Assembly: GCA_018242365.1 (NCBI GenBank)
Contig: JAFECB010000008.1
Coordinates: 1 to 52,754, forward strand
DNA from: Pseudomonadota bacterium
GTDB taxonomy: Bacteria; Pseudomonadota; Gammaproteobacteria; Xanthomonadales; Xanthomonadaceae
Direction of reading: 5' to 3'
Length of the DNA stretch: 52,754 nucleotides
The notes under the pieces are model-generated. The model made no database searches. It saw nothing but the letters and a program-made list of their open reading frames with translations, and had not been told where the DNA came from. Within the stretch, counting starts at the first letter, position 1. Every line of letters starts with the position of its first letter. Positions 40,908-48,535 of this stretch are shown here, one piece after another. Made by a program: the position numbers and the translations under genes.

Positions 40908-41182
40908 GCCTCGCGCAGCCGCTTGAACTCTTCGCCGCTCACCGTGCGCTGGATGATCTGCTTGGCGTGAAGCGTCAGCACGACCTGGGGCGCAATCTGG
41001 CCATCCTTGCGCGGGAACTGGATATCAATCACCCCATTCACACGGCGCCCATCGATGAACAGCAGGCCGCCAATACCGGTCGTGACGAACTCCACTACCG
41101 GAGCTTCCTTCGTCTCAGGCGCTTTCTCATGGAAAACGCGCTCCACATCCTCACCGGCGAGCTTCACACGAATTTCGGACAT
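40904..41182 (-). CDS. Unknown phage protein
   Basis: 92 residues, acidic/basic mixed. EDVERVFHEKAPETKEAPVV precedes LFIDGRRVNGVIDIQFPR and VVLTLHAKQIIQRTVSGEEF, a small beta-rich domain. Overlaps the zinc-ribbon gene. Often such a gene starts the late transcript; function unknown. Confidence 0.6.
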   Translation of the reverse strand: MSEIRVKLAGEDVERVFHEKAPETKEAPVVEFVTTGIGGLLFIDGRRVNGVIDIQFPRKDGQIAPQVVLTLHAKQIIQRTVSGEEFKRLREA

Positions 41183-41194
41183 CAGGTTCCCCAG

Positions 41195-41713
41195 TTAAGA
41201 GCCATTCGGACAACCCACATGGGCAGGGATAGGCCCAATCCCCAACTCGGCTTTTGCTTTCAGATATGCAGCCTCGGCCTCAGAAATGCTGCGAAACGCA
41301 CCCAGGTGAATCAACTTCCGCTTGCGGGCAATGCGAGCGACAAATGCACCATCCTGCCTTGGGGAGACGCCTCTTACGCCAGATATGCTTGCCGAGCTTG
41401 CCGTGCTCTTGTTCGCCTCGTTGTGGCCCCGATCAACGTCTCGTAAATTCGCAATTCGGTTATCAGTCTTGATCTGATTCAGGTGGTCAATTTCGCGCAC
41501 CGGCCACTCGCCGAATACGTACAGCCATGCCAGTCTGTGGGCTCGGTACAAAACCCCGTCAACACCTATGATCACGTAGCCGCTTGGGCTCAAGTAGCCG
41601 GCGAGCGCTCCTGATCTGTGGCGCCCACGGGGCACGTTTCTTGTAAACAGCCCAGTATCTGGGTCGTAATGCAGCAGCTCGCGCAGACGCGCTGCGCTCA
41701 GGTCAGTTCTCAT
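41195..41713 (-). CDS. HNH-AP2 homing endonuclease
   Basis: 172 residues from ATG 41711-41713. HNH core EIDHLNQIKTDNRIANLRDV (starting near residue 74) with the C-terminal AP2-type DNA-binding domain (GVRGVSPRQDGAFVARIARK, then LGAFRSISEAEAAY). A standard free-standing homing endonuclease in phages. It sits between the tRNA-like element and the head genes. Not part of the structural operon. Confidence 0.9.
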   Translation of the reverse strand: MRTDLSAARLRELLHYDPDTGLFTRNVPRGRHRSGALAGYLSPSGYVIIGVDGVLYRAHRLAWLYVFGEWPVREIDHLNQIKTDNRIANLRDVDRGHNEANKSTASSASISGVRGVSPRQDGAFVARIARKRKLIHLGAFRSISEAEAAYLKAKAELGIGPIPAHVGCPNGS

Positions 41714-42012
41714 TGATTGCCTCACACGCGCCAGAAAGGCGCCAGGCCACACAAAGGACTTGCGGAAAGGGCGGTGTGTGCACCCCTTGTCGGCCGGCCA
41801 GCCTATCCGCAGTCAAATCAGAGCGCCATCGGACTGCGCTGGAGCGCGCTGGCGCATGCCGGTCTCACCTCTACTGGTGACGGAGGGGAATCCGCAGGAG
41901 TTCAGCGCCTGGTCAGGGCGCTCCCGTCCAGCTTCCGGGGTGGTTGTGTGTTGCGGGCGCTGCTGCTTTTGGGAACGGGGTCCGACAAGATTTTTCAGCA
42001 GGCCCGCGAACG

Positions 42013-42143
42013 TGGTTGCCGCGCTGGGATTCGAACCCAGGTAGGAGCGTGTATCGGCTGCGCGCGCCACACGTCCCTATTGCTTGCATCAGGCTTCCGG
42101 CCTGCCTTGGCGCATCACCTTTAGGCCTCTCGGGCACGCGGCT
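42013..42143 (-). tRNA. tRNA-Ser(GGA)-like element with a giant variable arm
   Basis: Minus-strand acceptor arm AGCCGCG pairs with CGCGGCA (six of seven pairs), with discriminator A and encoded CCA at 42013-42015. T-arm CTGGG-TTCGAAT-CCCAG (42024-42040). A type II D-arm-like segment (TGCCCGAGAGGCCTAAAGG) follows the acceptor. An anticodon-like hairpin CAGG-CCGGAAG-CCTG (42090-42104) gives GGA (Ser), and a long variable arm TAGG...CCTA / CGTGT...ACACG (42042-42079) follows. Odd: position 33 is C, the first acceptor pair mismatches, and ten extra bases follow the D-arm. 131 nt instead of about 90. A divergent tRNA or a tRNA-like RNA. Confidence 0.4.
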
Positions 42144-42219
42144 GGGATGGTTGCCACCGTCAGAGCGCTTGGCACGAATGCAGATGCTTTTAGGCGGCGA
42201 CTTTGACGGCAGCGAACGC

Positions 42220-42250
42220 AAAAAAGCCCGCGAGGCGAACCTGCGGGCTT
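42220..42250 (-). terminator. Leader terminator (tR'-like)
   Basis: Minus-strand AAGCCCGC / GCGGGCTT stem with an 11-base loop, then TTTTTT. It ends the short leader RNA of the late promoter. Confidence 0.75.
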
Positions 42251-42378
42251 GGTAAATTTTGGACGAGTTCTCCCATCGGCGGCTACCCAATGCGGCTACA
42301 GGCGTTGCCAGGCTCTGGCATTGGGTCAATCAGCAAACTCTCGAAGCGCGACAGCCTAAGCAGGCTGTGCCATCTTCT
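42220..42378 (-). ncRNA. Short structured leader RNA, lambda 6S-like (about 160 nt)
   Basis: Between the promoter at 42385-42412 and the terminator at 42220-42250 the minus strand has no ORF but folds well: ACAGCCT-GCTT-AGGCTGT hairpin, then a stem ACCCAATGC / GCATTGGGT enclosing further pairing, then the terminator. In lambda the late promoter makes a short terminated RNA just downstream of gene Q, and Q allows passage. Location and design here are the same. The RNA may be only the leader or may have its own function. Confidence 0.6.
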
Positions 42379-42384
42379 GCGCGG

Positions 42385-42412
42385 ATTGTAGCAAGAAACC
42401 TACGTTGCGCAA
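42385..42412 (-). promoter_or_regulatory. Late promoter (pR'-like)
   Basis: Minus strand: -35 TTGCGC (42407-42412), 16-bp spacer, -10 TACAAT (42385-42390). It lies directly after the terminator of the early leftward operon, which ends with a Q-like gene, and points toward all head and tail genes. Inferred start near 42378. Confidence 0.6.
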
Positions 42413-42422
42413 GAAGTGCGCA

Positions 42423-42452
42423 TAAAAATAAACCCGGCGCTTAGGCCGGGTT
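42423..42452 (-). terminator. Terminator of the leftward early operon
   Basis: Minus-strand AACCCGG / CCGGGTT stem and a T-rich tail TTATTTTTA. It sits between the last small early ORF and the late promoter. Confidence 0.65.
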
Positions 42453-42482
42453 ATTGTTTATCGCTTCTGGAAATTCAGCGCA

Positions 42483-42671
42483 TCACGCCCACGCGACGGC
42501 CAACCCGTTTTCTTCTGTTCCGCGCTCAAGGTACACACTCTTAAACGGCCATCCCTTGACCTTCACTGGATCAGGCTTTTTCTTGCCGCGCGCCTCGAAA
42601 TACTGCTTTGCGTTCGGCGCCAGATACTCGTTAGCCTTGCGCGGCGCAGTCGTTACGATGTGTCCGGGAAT
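42483..42671 (-). CDS. Small ORF directly after the Q-like gene, no ordinary start
   Basis: 62 codons with clear GC-rich third-position bias: PGHIVTTAPRKANEYLAPNA, then KQYFEARGKKK and GWPFKSVYLERGTEENG. It follows the TGA of the Q-like gene in the same frame and has no ATG/GTG/TTG upstream of its conserved-looking part; only ATT at 42669-42671 is available. Either initiation is at ATT or the upstream TGA is read through. Unknown function. Confidence 0.5.
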   Translation of the reverse strand: MPGHIVTTAPRKANEYLAPNAKQYFEARGKKKPDPVKVKGWPFKSVYLERGTEENGLAVAWA

Positions 42672-42674
42672 TTT

Positions 42675-43217
42675 TCAGCGCCCCATCATCACGCCAAGCC
42701 CCTTGCGGATGGACTGTCGCGCGTGGTGTACGCAGTCATCCAGATAGTTCACCATCCGCTTGCCAGGCTCCCCGCACGGAATGCGTGATTCCCCTGATCC
42801 GTCGCACGACCGGCAGGACTTTGCCGACAGCCTGGCCGTGCCTGGCACCACATCATAACCCCTGCCGTGGCACTTGCCGCAGACCTTGTGCAGCCACCAC
42901 GCCAGGATGCGCAGCGCGGCCTCGTGGGAATCGTCCACCTTCCACGCGGCTAGCTGCATGGCGATCTGAATACGCACCTCGGGCAGCGTGCGCAGCTTGC
43001 CTACGAACATGGCGGCATCCATGCGGGTGCCATGCCCTGCCCTTGCCGCGCTGTCGTACTCGCTGGCCAGGCGCAGCAGGGCCGCTCCCATCCTTGCCGG
43101 CGCCCATGCGGCTGCGGTGAGCACGTCCACGTCTGCAATGGATGCATGCTCGCGCGTGTCCATCCTCAGGTTGTCGGTGGTGATGGCTGTGGTGTAGCGC
43201 TCGTCTGTGCGGATCAT
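42675..43217 (-). CDS. Q-like late antiterminator candidate with DnaJ-type zinc motif
   Basis: 180 residues. CGKCHGRG (113-120) and CRSCDGSG (135-142) form the two zinc knuckles seen in DnaJ-type and Q82-type antitermination proteins; the N-terminal half is helical. It follows ninB and ninG and precedes a promoter-leader-terminator element, the position of Q in lambda. This would let RNA polymerase pass the terminator into the late genes. Identity is inferred from position plus motif. Confidence 0.7.
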   Translation of the reverse strand: MIRTDERYTTAITTDNLRMDTREHASIADVDVLTAAAWAPARMGAALLRLASEYDSAARAGHGTRMDAAMFVGKLRTLPEVRIQIAMQLAAWKVDDSHEAALRILAWWLHKVCGKCHGRGYDVVPGTARLSAKSCRSCDGSGESRIPCGEPGKRMVNYLDDCVHHARQSIRKGLGVMMGR

Positions 43218-43227
43218 GGGGCTCCTT

Positions 43228-43617
43228 TCAGGCGAAGAGGAAACGGACGCCAGCGAAGATCAGGCCAGCGAGGAACAGCATCACGATCCACGAAATCCCA
43301 GACAGCATGCCTGCCAGCCCAACTGTGACCCAACTGTCCTCGTGCCTGGTGCGCCATGCAACGACAGCAGCAATTGGCACCGCAAGCAGGAGCAAGGCAA
43401 CGACCACCTTTGGATCAACCATGGGTTCTCCTGTGGCGGGCTTGGGCACACACGCGGCGTACGTTTGCTGCATCTCCAGGGTGGCGGTGTTGTGCTGGTA
43501 GTCGGCCATCACCGCATCGCACTGGGCCTTTTTGCGCGCTGCCGCTGCCGCGTTGTTGGCGGCGACCGCAGCCGATGTAGCAGCCGTGGTGGCGGCTGTA
43601 GTAACGACGATGCTCAT
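43228..43617 (-). CDS. Membrane protein, possible superinfection or holin-type
   Basis: 129 residues. A soluble N-terminal Ala/Thr-rich coiled coil is followed by hydrophobic segments, VVVALLLLAVPIAAVVAW then VGLAGMLSGISWIVMLFLAG, the last continuing to the C terminus. ATGA overlap with ninG. No clear family; might be membrane-active. Confidence 0.55.
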   Translation of the reverse strand: MSIVVTTAATTAATSAAVAANNAAAAARKKAQCDAVMADYQHNTATLEMQQTYAACVPKPATGEPMVDPKVVVALLLLAVPIAAVVAWRTRHEDSWVTVGLAGMLSGISWIVMLFLAGLIFAGVRFLFA

Positions 43618-44198
43618 GGCGTGCCTTTCGTGAGTTGCTTCAATTTCTGGCGGTAGGTGTCTCGGATTTCGCGCAGCTCGTCGTGCGTCCAGTGATGCAC
43701 GCGGTTGTCGGCCTCCAACGCCTCGACGGCGGCCAGTCCGATGCGCGCGATCAGGCCCAGTCGATAATCCACAGCCCGGCCGGCGCCCCATCGGTTGCAT
43801 TGCTTTCGCTGGCCGTGGGCATTGCGCTCGTCGTAGCGAAGATGCTGGGCACTGCCAACACTCCTGTAATGTCCGCAGTCGTAGGAACCTCCAACATCAC
43901 CAGCGGACAGCGGCAGGCCGCAGCAGATACACGGCTTGTCGGCATCGCGGGCACGGATGTAGGCGTTGAATGCCTGCTGCGCCTCGGCCTTGAGCACGGC
44001 CAGCGTCTTGATGGCCTCCTTGCGGCGTCGTGTCTCAGCCCGCTCTACCCTGGCAGCCATGCGGGCGGCCTTTGCCTCTGCGCGCTCCTTCTTGGCCTGC
44101 TGGGCATCGGCCCACGGTGCGATGCATTCTTGGTGAATGCGCTGGCCAGGGTCGAGCTTTGCCTTGCAGTGGGGGCAGCGGGTGCGGCGGAATGTCAA
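43614..44198 (-). CDS. ninG: NinG/Rap recombination nuclease
   Basis: 194 residues. N-terminal CPHCKAKL zinc knuckle; helical middle with basic residues; C-terminal core CICCGLPLSAGDVGG, then CGHYRSVGSAQHLRYDERN and KQCNRWGAG, the Rap/NinG signature. This enzyme resolves recombination intermediates in lambda-like phages. Position next to ninB confirms. Confidence 0.92.
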   Translation of the reverse strand: MTFRRTRCPHCKAKLDPGQRIHQECIAPWADAQQAKKERAEAKAARMAARVERAETRRRKEAIKTLAVLKAEAQQAFNAYIRARDADKPCICCGLPLSAGDVGGSYDCGHYRSVGSAQHLRYDERNAHGQRKQCNRWGAGRAVDYRLGLIARIGLAAVEALEADNRVHHWTHDELREIRDTYRQKLKQLTKGTP

Positions 44199-44380
44199 TT
44201 GCTTCCCTCGCGAATCACCAGCTCCAATGCCTGTTTTGCATCAAAGCCTGCCCGCTTGTAGGCTGTGAACTTAGCGAACTTCTCACGCGCACCAAGTTCC
44301 ACCAGCTCAATCCACAATGGGCGCTTCATGTGGTCCTGAGCCTCTTTGATGAGTCGTGCAATCTTTACTTCATCATTCAC
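44195..44380 (-). CDS. Small protein between ninB and ninG
   Basis: 61 residues; helical (KIARLIKEAQDHMKRPLWIE, then FTAYKRAGFDAKQALELVI). Overlaps both neighbours. Unknown function. Confidence 0.6.
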   Translation of the reverse strand: MNDEVKIARLIKEAQDHMKRPLWIELVELGAREKFAKFTAYKRAGFDAKQALELVIREGSN

Positions 44381-44834
44381 TGCTCGCCTCCCATGCTTTG
44401 AAAACTACGCCATTCTCGGCCCCAAAGCATAGAAGCCACTCAATGAACGCGCGCGCCAGCTTGATCGTGAAGTCGCGCGATTGGATGCCCATCAACACCA
44501 CCTCACCGCGCAGGCCACGGCCCATGCGCACATCACCAAAACGCGCCCACTCGACCGCCAGGTCGGCATCGTTGCGGGTGTCAATACGGAATGCGGAAAT
44601 AAGGATGCGCTTGGCATCCTCGGCATCGGCCAGGTCGCCACCTACCTGCTTGGAAATCTGCGCTATCAAGCTATGGAAATGGCGATTGTGGTTGTCCCGG
44701 CGAGTTTCGGGCTTGACCTCCAGCACCAGGCGGTGCCCGGCCATTAGCTTGGCTTTGGCGATAGTCCAAGCGTGCGCGAAGGCTTTGTGCGCTTGGACTG
44801 GATCGCGTAGGGATAGGGTCAGACGCTCAGACAT
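44373..44834 (-). CDS. ninB: NinB recombination protein
   Basis: 153 residues. LEVKPETRRDNHNRHFHSLI and GGDLADAEDAKRILISAFRI with the C-terminal FTIKLARAFIEWLLCFGA match the NinB (Orf) family, which binds single-strand DNA and assists recombination. Short overlaps with neighbours. Confidence 0.9.
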   Translation of the reverse strand: MSERLTLSLRDPVQAHKAFAHAWTIAKAKLMAGHRLVLEVKPETRRDNHNRHFHSLIAQISKQVGGDLADAEDAKRILISAFRIDTRNDADLAVEWARFGDVRMGRGLRGEVVLMGIQSRDFTIKLARAFIEWLLCFGAENGVVFKAWEASSE

Positions 44835-45111
44835 TGCGCGCCATCTTCACCAGACGCGCAGCCTGAAACCGCTCGTATTGATTCGCATCAACCTCAATAT
44901 GCAACACGACGCGATCACTCTCCCCTTCGCGCAATGTGCTACTCAGGTCAACAGAAAACACCGCAGTAGGTTTCTGCCGCACGAACGCATACATATCCGC
45001 CATCTGCTTTTTAATCATGGCGCTGACGGCCTTTTGCTTGCGGCGAATTCGCGCCAATTCCGCTTTCTGCTGATTGGGCGTCAGGCTGTCCCATTCGTCG
45101 TCTTCAAACAT
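44827..45111 (-). CDS. Small phage protein, unknown function
   Basis: 94 residues from ATG 45109-45111. EDDEWDSLTPNQQKAELARI then RRKQKAVSAMIKKQMAD is helical; the C-terminal part is beta-rich. Overlaps ninB by eight bases. Function unknown. Confidence 0.6.
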   Translation of the reverse strand: MFEDDEWDSLTPNQQKAELARIRRKQKAVSAMIKKQMADMYAFVRQKPTAVFSVDLSSTLREGESDRVVLHIEVDANQYERFQAARLVKMARNV

Positions 45112-45304
45112 TCCCCACCTCCTCGAACAGGTCTTCGGTAAACAGATCAACCTGCACCATCTTGCGTGTGCCGGTTTGGACGTAGCGCCTTACGGGAGTG
45201 GGCAGCAGCCCGGCCCGCTGCGCACACTTCGGGCCGATGCCGCGCCCGCCGATGCGGGCGGCAGGCTCGCGCAGGATGATGCGGTTACACATGATGCACC
45301 TCAT
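45104..45304 (-). CDS. Small zinc-finger protein
   Basis: 66 residues from ATG 45302-45304. MRCIMCNRIILREPAARIGG and IGPKCAQRAG give three to four cysteines in a rubredoxin-like knuckle. The end (QVDLFTEDLFEE) is acidic and phage-typical. Function unknown. Confidence 0.65.
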   Translation of the reverse strand: MRCIMCNRIILREPAARIGGRGIGPKCAQRAGLLPTPVRRYVQTGTRKMVQVDLFTEDLFEEVGNV

Positions 45305-45530
45305 GGCTGCTACCTCGCGCCCGAAGGCGCTCAAACATCCGGCGTAGGCAGTAGCTGCGAACGATGGAAACGACGGTGAAGATGGCTCCGATAGCAAGGT
45401 TGTCCGCGAGCGATGCATGAAGCCCAAACAGCGGGAACACCAGCACCTGGGCGAGCACTGCGATGCTGTAGCCGATGGCGACGTTTGCCATGGACTCGAC
45501 CATGGACATGCAGCGTGATTGCTGAGGCAT
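45285..45530 (-). CDS. DUF7220-like membrane protein
   Basis: 81 residues from ATG 45528-45530. CMSMVESMANVAIGYSIAVL then VFPLFGLHASLADNLAIG and IFTVVSIVRSYCLRR: two transmembrane helices. A conserved phage small membrane family. Overlaps DUF3310 and the zinc-finger gene. Confidence 0.75.
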   Translation of the reverse strand: MPQQSRCMSMVESMANVAIGYSIAVLAQVLVFPLFGLHASLADNLAIGAIFTVVSIVRSYCLRRMFERLRARGSSHEVHHV

Positions 45531-45829
45531 CACGCACCACCTGCCCCGACATTGCCGCAGGTGCCAAAGCCATCGTGCATCGGGCCAGCGCGGCACATGT
45601 CGGCAAGTTCATCGCTGGGCTTCTCGCCGTACTGCAACTCTAGCGCGAGCTGGGCGTAGTGGATCGCCTTACGCAGGTCAGCCGCGCCGTTCTTGTGCTT
45701 GTGGCGCGTGATGTACTTCACGATGTTGGCCTGGAAGAAATCCAGTCCGTTCGCGTGAATGAACTCGATGGGCTGGATCTTCATCGTCTTGTAGTGGTCG
45801 CCTCCAACCTGGGTATCAAGTGCGCTCAT
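45530..45829 (-). CDS. DUF3310 protein
   Basis: 99 residues. GGDHYKTMKIQPIEFIHANG then FFQANIVKYITRHKHKNGAA and LRKAIHYAQLALELQYG match DUF3310, a small phage family of unknown function. It overlaps both neighbours. The C-terminal 20 residues (Gly-rich) look like a non-homologous extension. Confidence 0.9.
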   Translation of the reverse strand: MSALDTQVGGDHYKTMKIQPIEFIHANGLDFFQANIVKYITRHKHKNGAADLRKAIHYAQLALELQYGEKPSDELADMCRAGPMHDGFGTCGNVGAGGA

Positions 45830-46575
45830 GCGACCTCCTTGACTTTTGCAAGAGCAAACATGGCGCGCTTCGCATAGCCAGACCCGCCGCCAGGCAACCC
45901 AGTCGCGGCCTGCATTCCCGCCGCGGTATCCAAAACACGGCGCGGCGTGACGCGGTGCTTTGCCAGTCCGCGCTCCACCGCTTCAAGCTGCTCGGTTCTT
46001 GCTACGTCCCACGCGCCACGCATCACAATCTGCGTCCAGGCATGGCTATCGTTGCACCACAGCCGGTCGATCATGTCCATCGCGCGAACCAGGCGCTCAC
46101 GGTCAGTCTTGGCCCACGCCCTGATAGAGCCGATAGCGCTCGTCGTCCCCTTTGCCGCGCCCCCCTTGGCAAGAAGGATGCCGTAGGAGTCGAGTAAGTC
46201 CTGAACATCCAGGGCACCGGGCATGCAAGCCACCACGGCGGCCTTTTGTGTTTCCCGCGCCGTTGCCTTGCGCACTCCAGCGCCATTCATCAGCACGAAC
46301 CATTCCGCCTCTTTTTGCTGATCCCCAGCCACCATCACTGCCGGGACTGCCGTGGCACCCATGGATCGGAGAATTTCCAATGTGTGCTGACCGTCGTAGC
46401 ACCATAGCGATCCATCGGCGCGCTGAGAAAGCGAAACGGCCTTGATAGCACCAGAAGCGAAGGCTTTTGCCGATGCCTGCACCCTCCGCGCATCAAAGTC
46501 CCTTTGGTATTCCGGGTCCACATTAATGGAATCGATGTCCACCAACCCAAACTCAAAGTTCATTTCTTTACTCAC
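45826..46575 (-). CDS. ParB/Srx-fold protein (DUF6551-like)
   Basis: 249 residues. GTG start (GTGA overlap) or ATG four codons later. LVDIDSINVDPEYQRDFD, then WCYDGQHTLEILRSMGA and PAVMVAGDQQKEAEWF are the ParB/sulfiredoxin-like N-terminal fold (D-x-Y-Q-R ... YDGQH). Such proteins in phages may act as DNA-binding or CTPase-like regulators. The role here, between primase and DUF3310, is unclear. Confidence 0.75.
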   Translation of the reverse strand: MSKEMNFEFGLVDIDSINVDPEYQRDFDARRVQASAKAFASGAIKAVSLSQRADGSLWCYDGQHTLEILRSMGATAVPAVMVAGDQQKEAEWFVLMNGAGVRKATARETQKAAVVACMPGALDVQDLLDSYGILLAKGGAAKGTTSAIGSIRAWAKTDRERLVRAMDMIDRLWCNDSHAWTQIVMRGAWDVARTEQLEAVERGLAKHRVTPRRVLDTAAGMQAATGLPGGGSGYAKRAMFALAKVKEVA

Positions 46576-46751
46576 AGTTCATGCCCTTCTTTACCGTTTC
46601 GAGACTTCAACCGTTCAATCTCTGCAACCACTTCGGGAATCGGTATCTCCAACTCTCTCGCCCTGGCTTTCACGTAGTCCCACCAGCCGATTTGCAATTT
46701 CCTGTCGCCGTTTTGGTAGGCCAAGCGGGCTAGGTGCTGGGTGTCTGTCAT
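46572..46751 (-). CDS. Small protein after primase
   Basis: 59 residues from ATG 46749-46751 (ATGA overlap). HLARLAYQNGDRKLQIGWWD, then YVKARARELEIPIPEVV, helical. Unknown role in the replication operon. Confidence 0.6.
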   Translation of the reverse strand: MTDTQHLARLAYQNGDRKLQIGWWDYVKARARELEIPIPEVVAEIERLKSRNGKEGHEL

Positions 46752-48535
46752 GCATAGGTGTTGTTGTTCTGCTGGGTGAATGGCACGTAGGACACGGCCA
46801 AGCGGCGGCTGCTGGTGGCGAACTGCTGCGCGGACTTGTTGAACCACAGCCACTGCGTGTAGTGCTGCACATCGCCGTTGCGCTGTTTCTGTAGTTCCAG
46901 CTTGGCGTCGGCCTTGTCCGGCTCAATGTCCGGGTCGTTCTCGTCTTTCCGGGCGCTCCACACCGTAAACACGTTGTCTGCGCCATCGGTGATCTTGGAA
47001 CTGCCGGCAACATCCAACTTCCCCGGCCCCTTGCTCTCATCGGCACCTTTGCGCGGGTGGGCCACAAGGTGAACGTGAACCCCATTGCGGCGGGCGAAGT
47101 CGCACAGCTTGCGCACGGCCTCTTTTTGCGCCGTCATGGATCCTGGTCCATCCTCGGGAACGTCGGTCATCATCAAGCTGTCGATGACGAAATGGCGCAT
47201 GCCGTAGCGCTTGGATGCGTACAGGAACACGGCCAGCAGGCGGTCAATCCCGGCACTGCCGACCACGTTGAAAAACCACAGCTTGTCGTGCAGCCACTGT
47301 CCGATGGCGTCGATATAGGGAAGCGTCGGGCGGTCCATGCCAGCGGCCTGTTTCACGGTGCGCTTGAGCTGGCGCTCGGGCTTCATTTCGCCCGAAAACA
47401 CCATCACGCGCTCGCCCTGGGCCATGAGGCCCAGCAGCACCTGGGACAGCATCAAGCTCTTGCCGTGGCCGTTGTAGCCCGTCCAGACGGACAGTTCGCC
47501 CAAGCGGAACTCGAACCAATCGAGGTCTTTGTCCAGCCTCAACACCGGGTCGCTAGTGTCGTCCTGCGCCGGGTAGAACATGGACTTCACCTTGTTGATG
47601 AAGTCGCTGGCCTGGCGCAGTTCCTCGGGGTCTAGGTGCTTGGCCTCTTTGGCGGCGTGCCAAAAGTCTTCGCCACAAGCGCCTTGCTGCAAATACTCGT
47701 TCGCATCCTTCGCGGGCAGAGTCACCAGCTTGCAACGCTCAATGCCAAGCCTGCGCACCAGCTCCTGCGCGCCATTTTTTCCAGCCTCGTCGGAGTCGAA
47801 GAAGATCAAGATTTCGCTGAACTGGTCCAGCCGTTCCCAATCGTTTTCAAGCCACTGATGATTGCCTGCCCCAGCATTGACCGACAGGGCCGGTATGCCG
47901 CACTGGTGCAGCGTCATCGCGTCAATCTCGCCCTCGCAAATGGCGACAGTGCGCGCCTTCGGGTCGATCAGGTGCCAGCCGTACAGGCAAGGCTCGGCCC
48001 CGCCCTCCTGGCGCATGTCCTTCTTTTCCGAGACGTTACGGTACTTGACGTTGACCAGCTCGCCGTCGCGCAGGTAAGGGAATACGGCATAGGTTTTGCC
48101 GTTACGGATTTGCTCCGCGATCTTGAAGGCCGCGATGGTTTCGTCCGTCAGCCCCCGGCCCTTGAGCCATTCCAGCGCGCCAGACTTCGCGGCTTGGCAC
48201 TGGGGTTTCGCGGGGCGCTTGAACGTCTTTTTCTCGCGCTCGGGCATGGTGTCGCGCACGCCCAGGTAGTTCTTGGCTTCGCGGATGGCCTCGGCAATCG
48301 AGCAGCCACGGCATGCGGCCCACAAATCGATAAGGTCACCCTTCTCGCCCGATGCGAAGTCGGCCCAAACGCCAGCCTTCGCGCCAGTCAGACGCACCAA
48401 CAGGGATTGGCCGGGTTCACCGCTGACACTGCCAGCAGCCCATTCACCGGCCTTGCGCTTTCCACCGGGCAGCAGGTACTGGGCGATGGCGGCGGCTTCA
48501 CCTGCCATGCGCTGGGATAGTTCCTTGGCGTTCAA
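46748..48535 (-). CDS. DNA primase-helicase (T7 gp4-like)
   Basis: 595 residues. TOPRIM: EGEID (201-205) and FFDSD (245-249). Helicase: Walker A GYNGHGKS (353-360), Walker B VIDSLM (450-455), H3-like HLVAHPRK (489-496). The N-terminal region lacks the four-Cys zinc ribbon of T7 primase, so template recognition may be altered. It unwinds DNA and makes primers at the replication fork. Next to an initiator-like gene. Confidence 0.93.
   Translation of the reverse strand: MNAKELSQRMAGEAAAIAQYLLPGGKRKAGEWAAGSVSGEPGQSLLVRLTGAKAGVWADFASGEKGDLIDLWAACRGCSIAEAIREAKNYLGVRDTMPEREKKTFKRPAKPQCQAAKSGALEWLKGRGLTDETIAAFKIAEQIRNGKTYAVFPYLRDGELVNVKYRNVSEKKDMRQEGGAEPCLYGWHLIDPKARTVAICEGEIDAMTLHQCGIPALSVNAGAGNHQWLENDWERLDQFSEILIFFDSDEAGKNGAQELVRRLGIERCKLVTLPAKDANEYLQQGACGEDFWHAAKEAKHLDPEELRQASDFINKVKSMFYPAQDDTSDPVLRLDKDLDWFEFRLGELSVWTGYNGHGKSLMLSQVLLGLMAQGERVMVFSGEMKPERQLKRTVKQAAGMDRPTLPYIDAIGQWLHDKLWFFNVVGSAGIDRLLAVFLYASKRYGMRHFVIDSLMMTDVPEDGPGSMTAQKEAVRKLCDFARRNGVHVHLVAHPRKGADESKGPGKLDVAGSSKITDGADNVFTVWSARKDENDPDIEPDKADAKLELQKQRNGDVQHYTQWLWFNKSAQQFATSSRRLAVSYVPFTQQNNNTYA

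Noticed and set aside
41813..42070. ORF reading SYLGSNPSAATT on the minus strand
   Set aside because: This peptide pattern is what translation of a tRNA T-arm gives; the region holds the tRNA-like element, not a gene.
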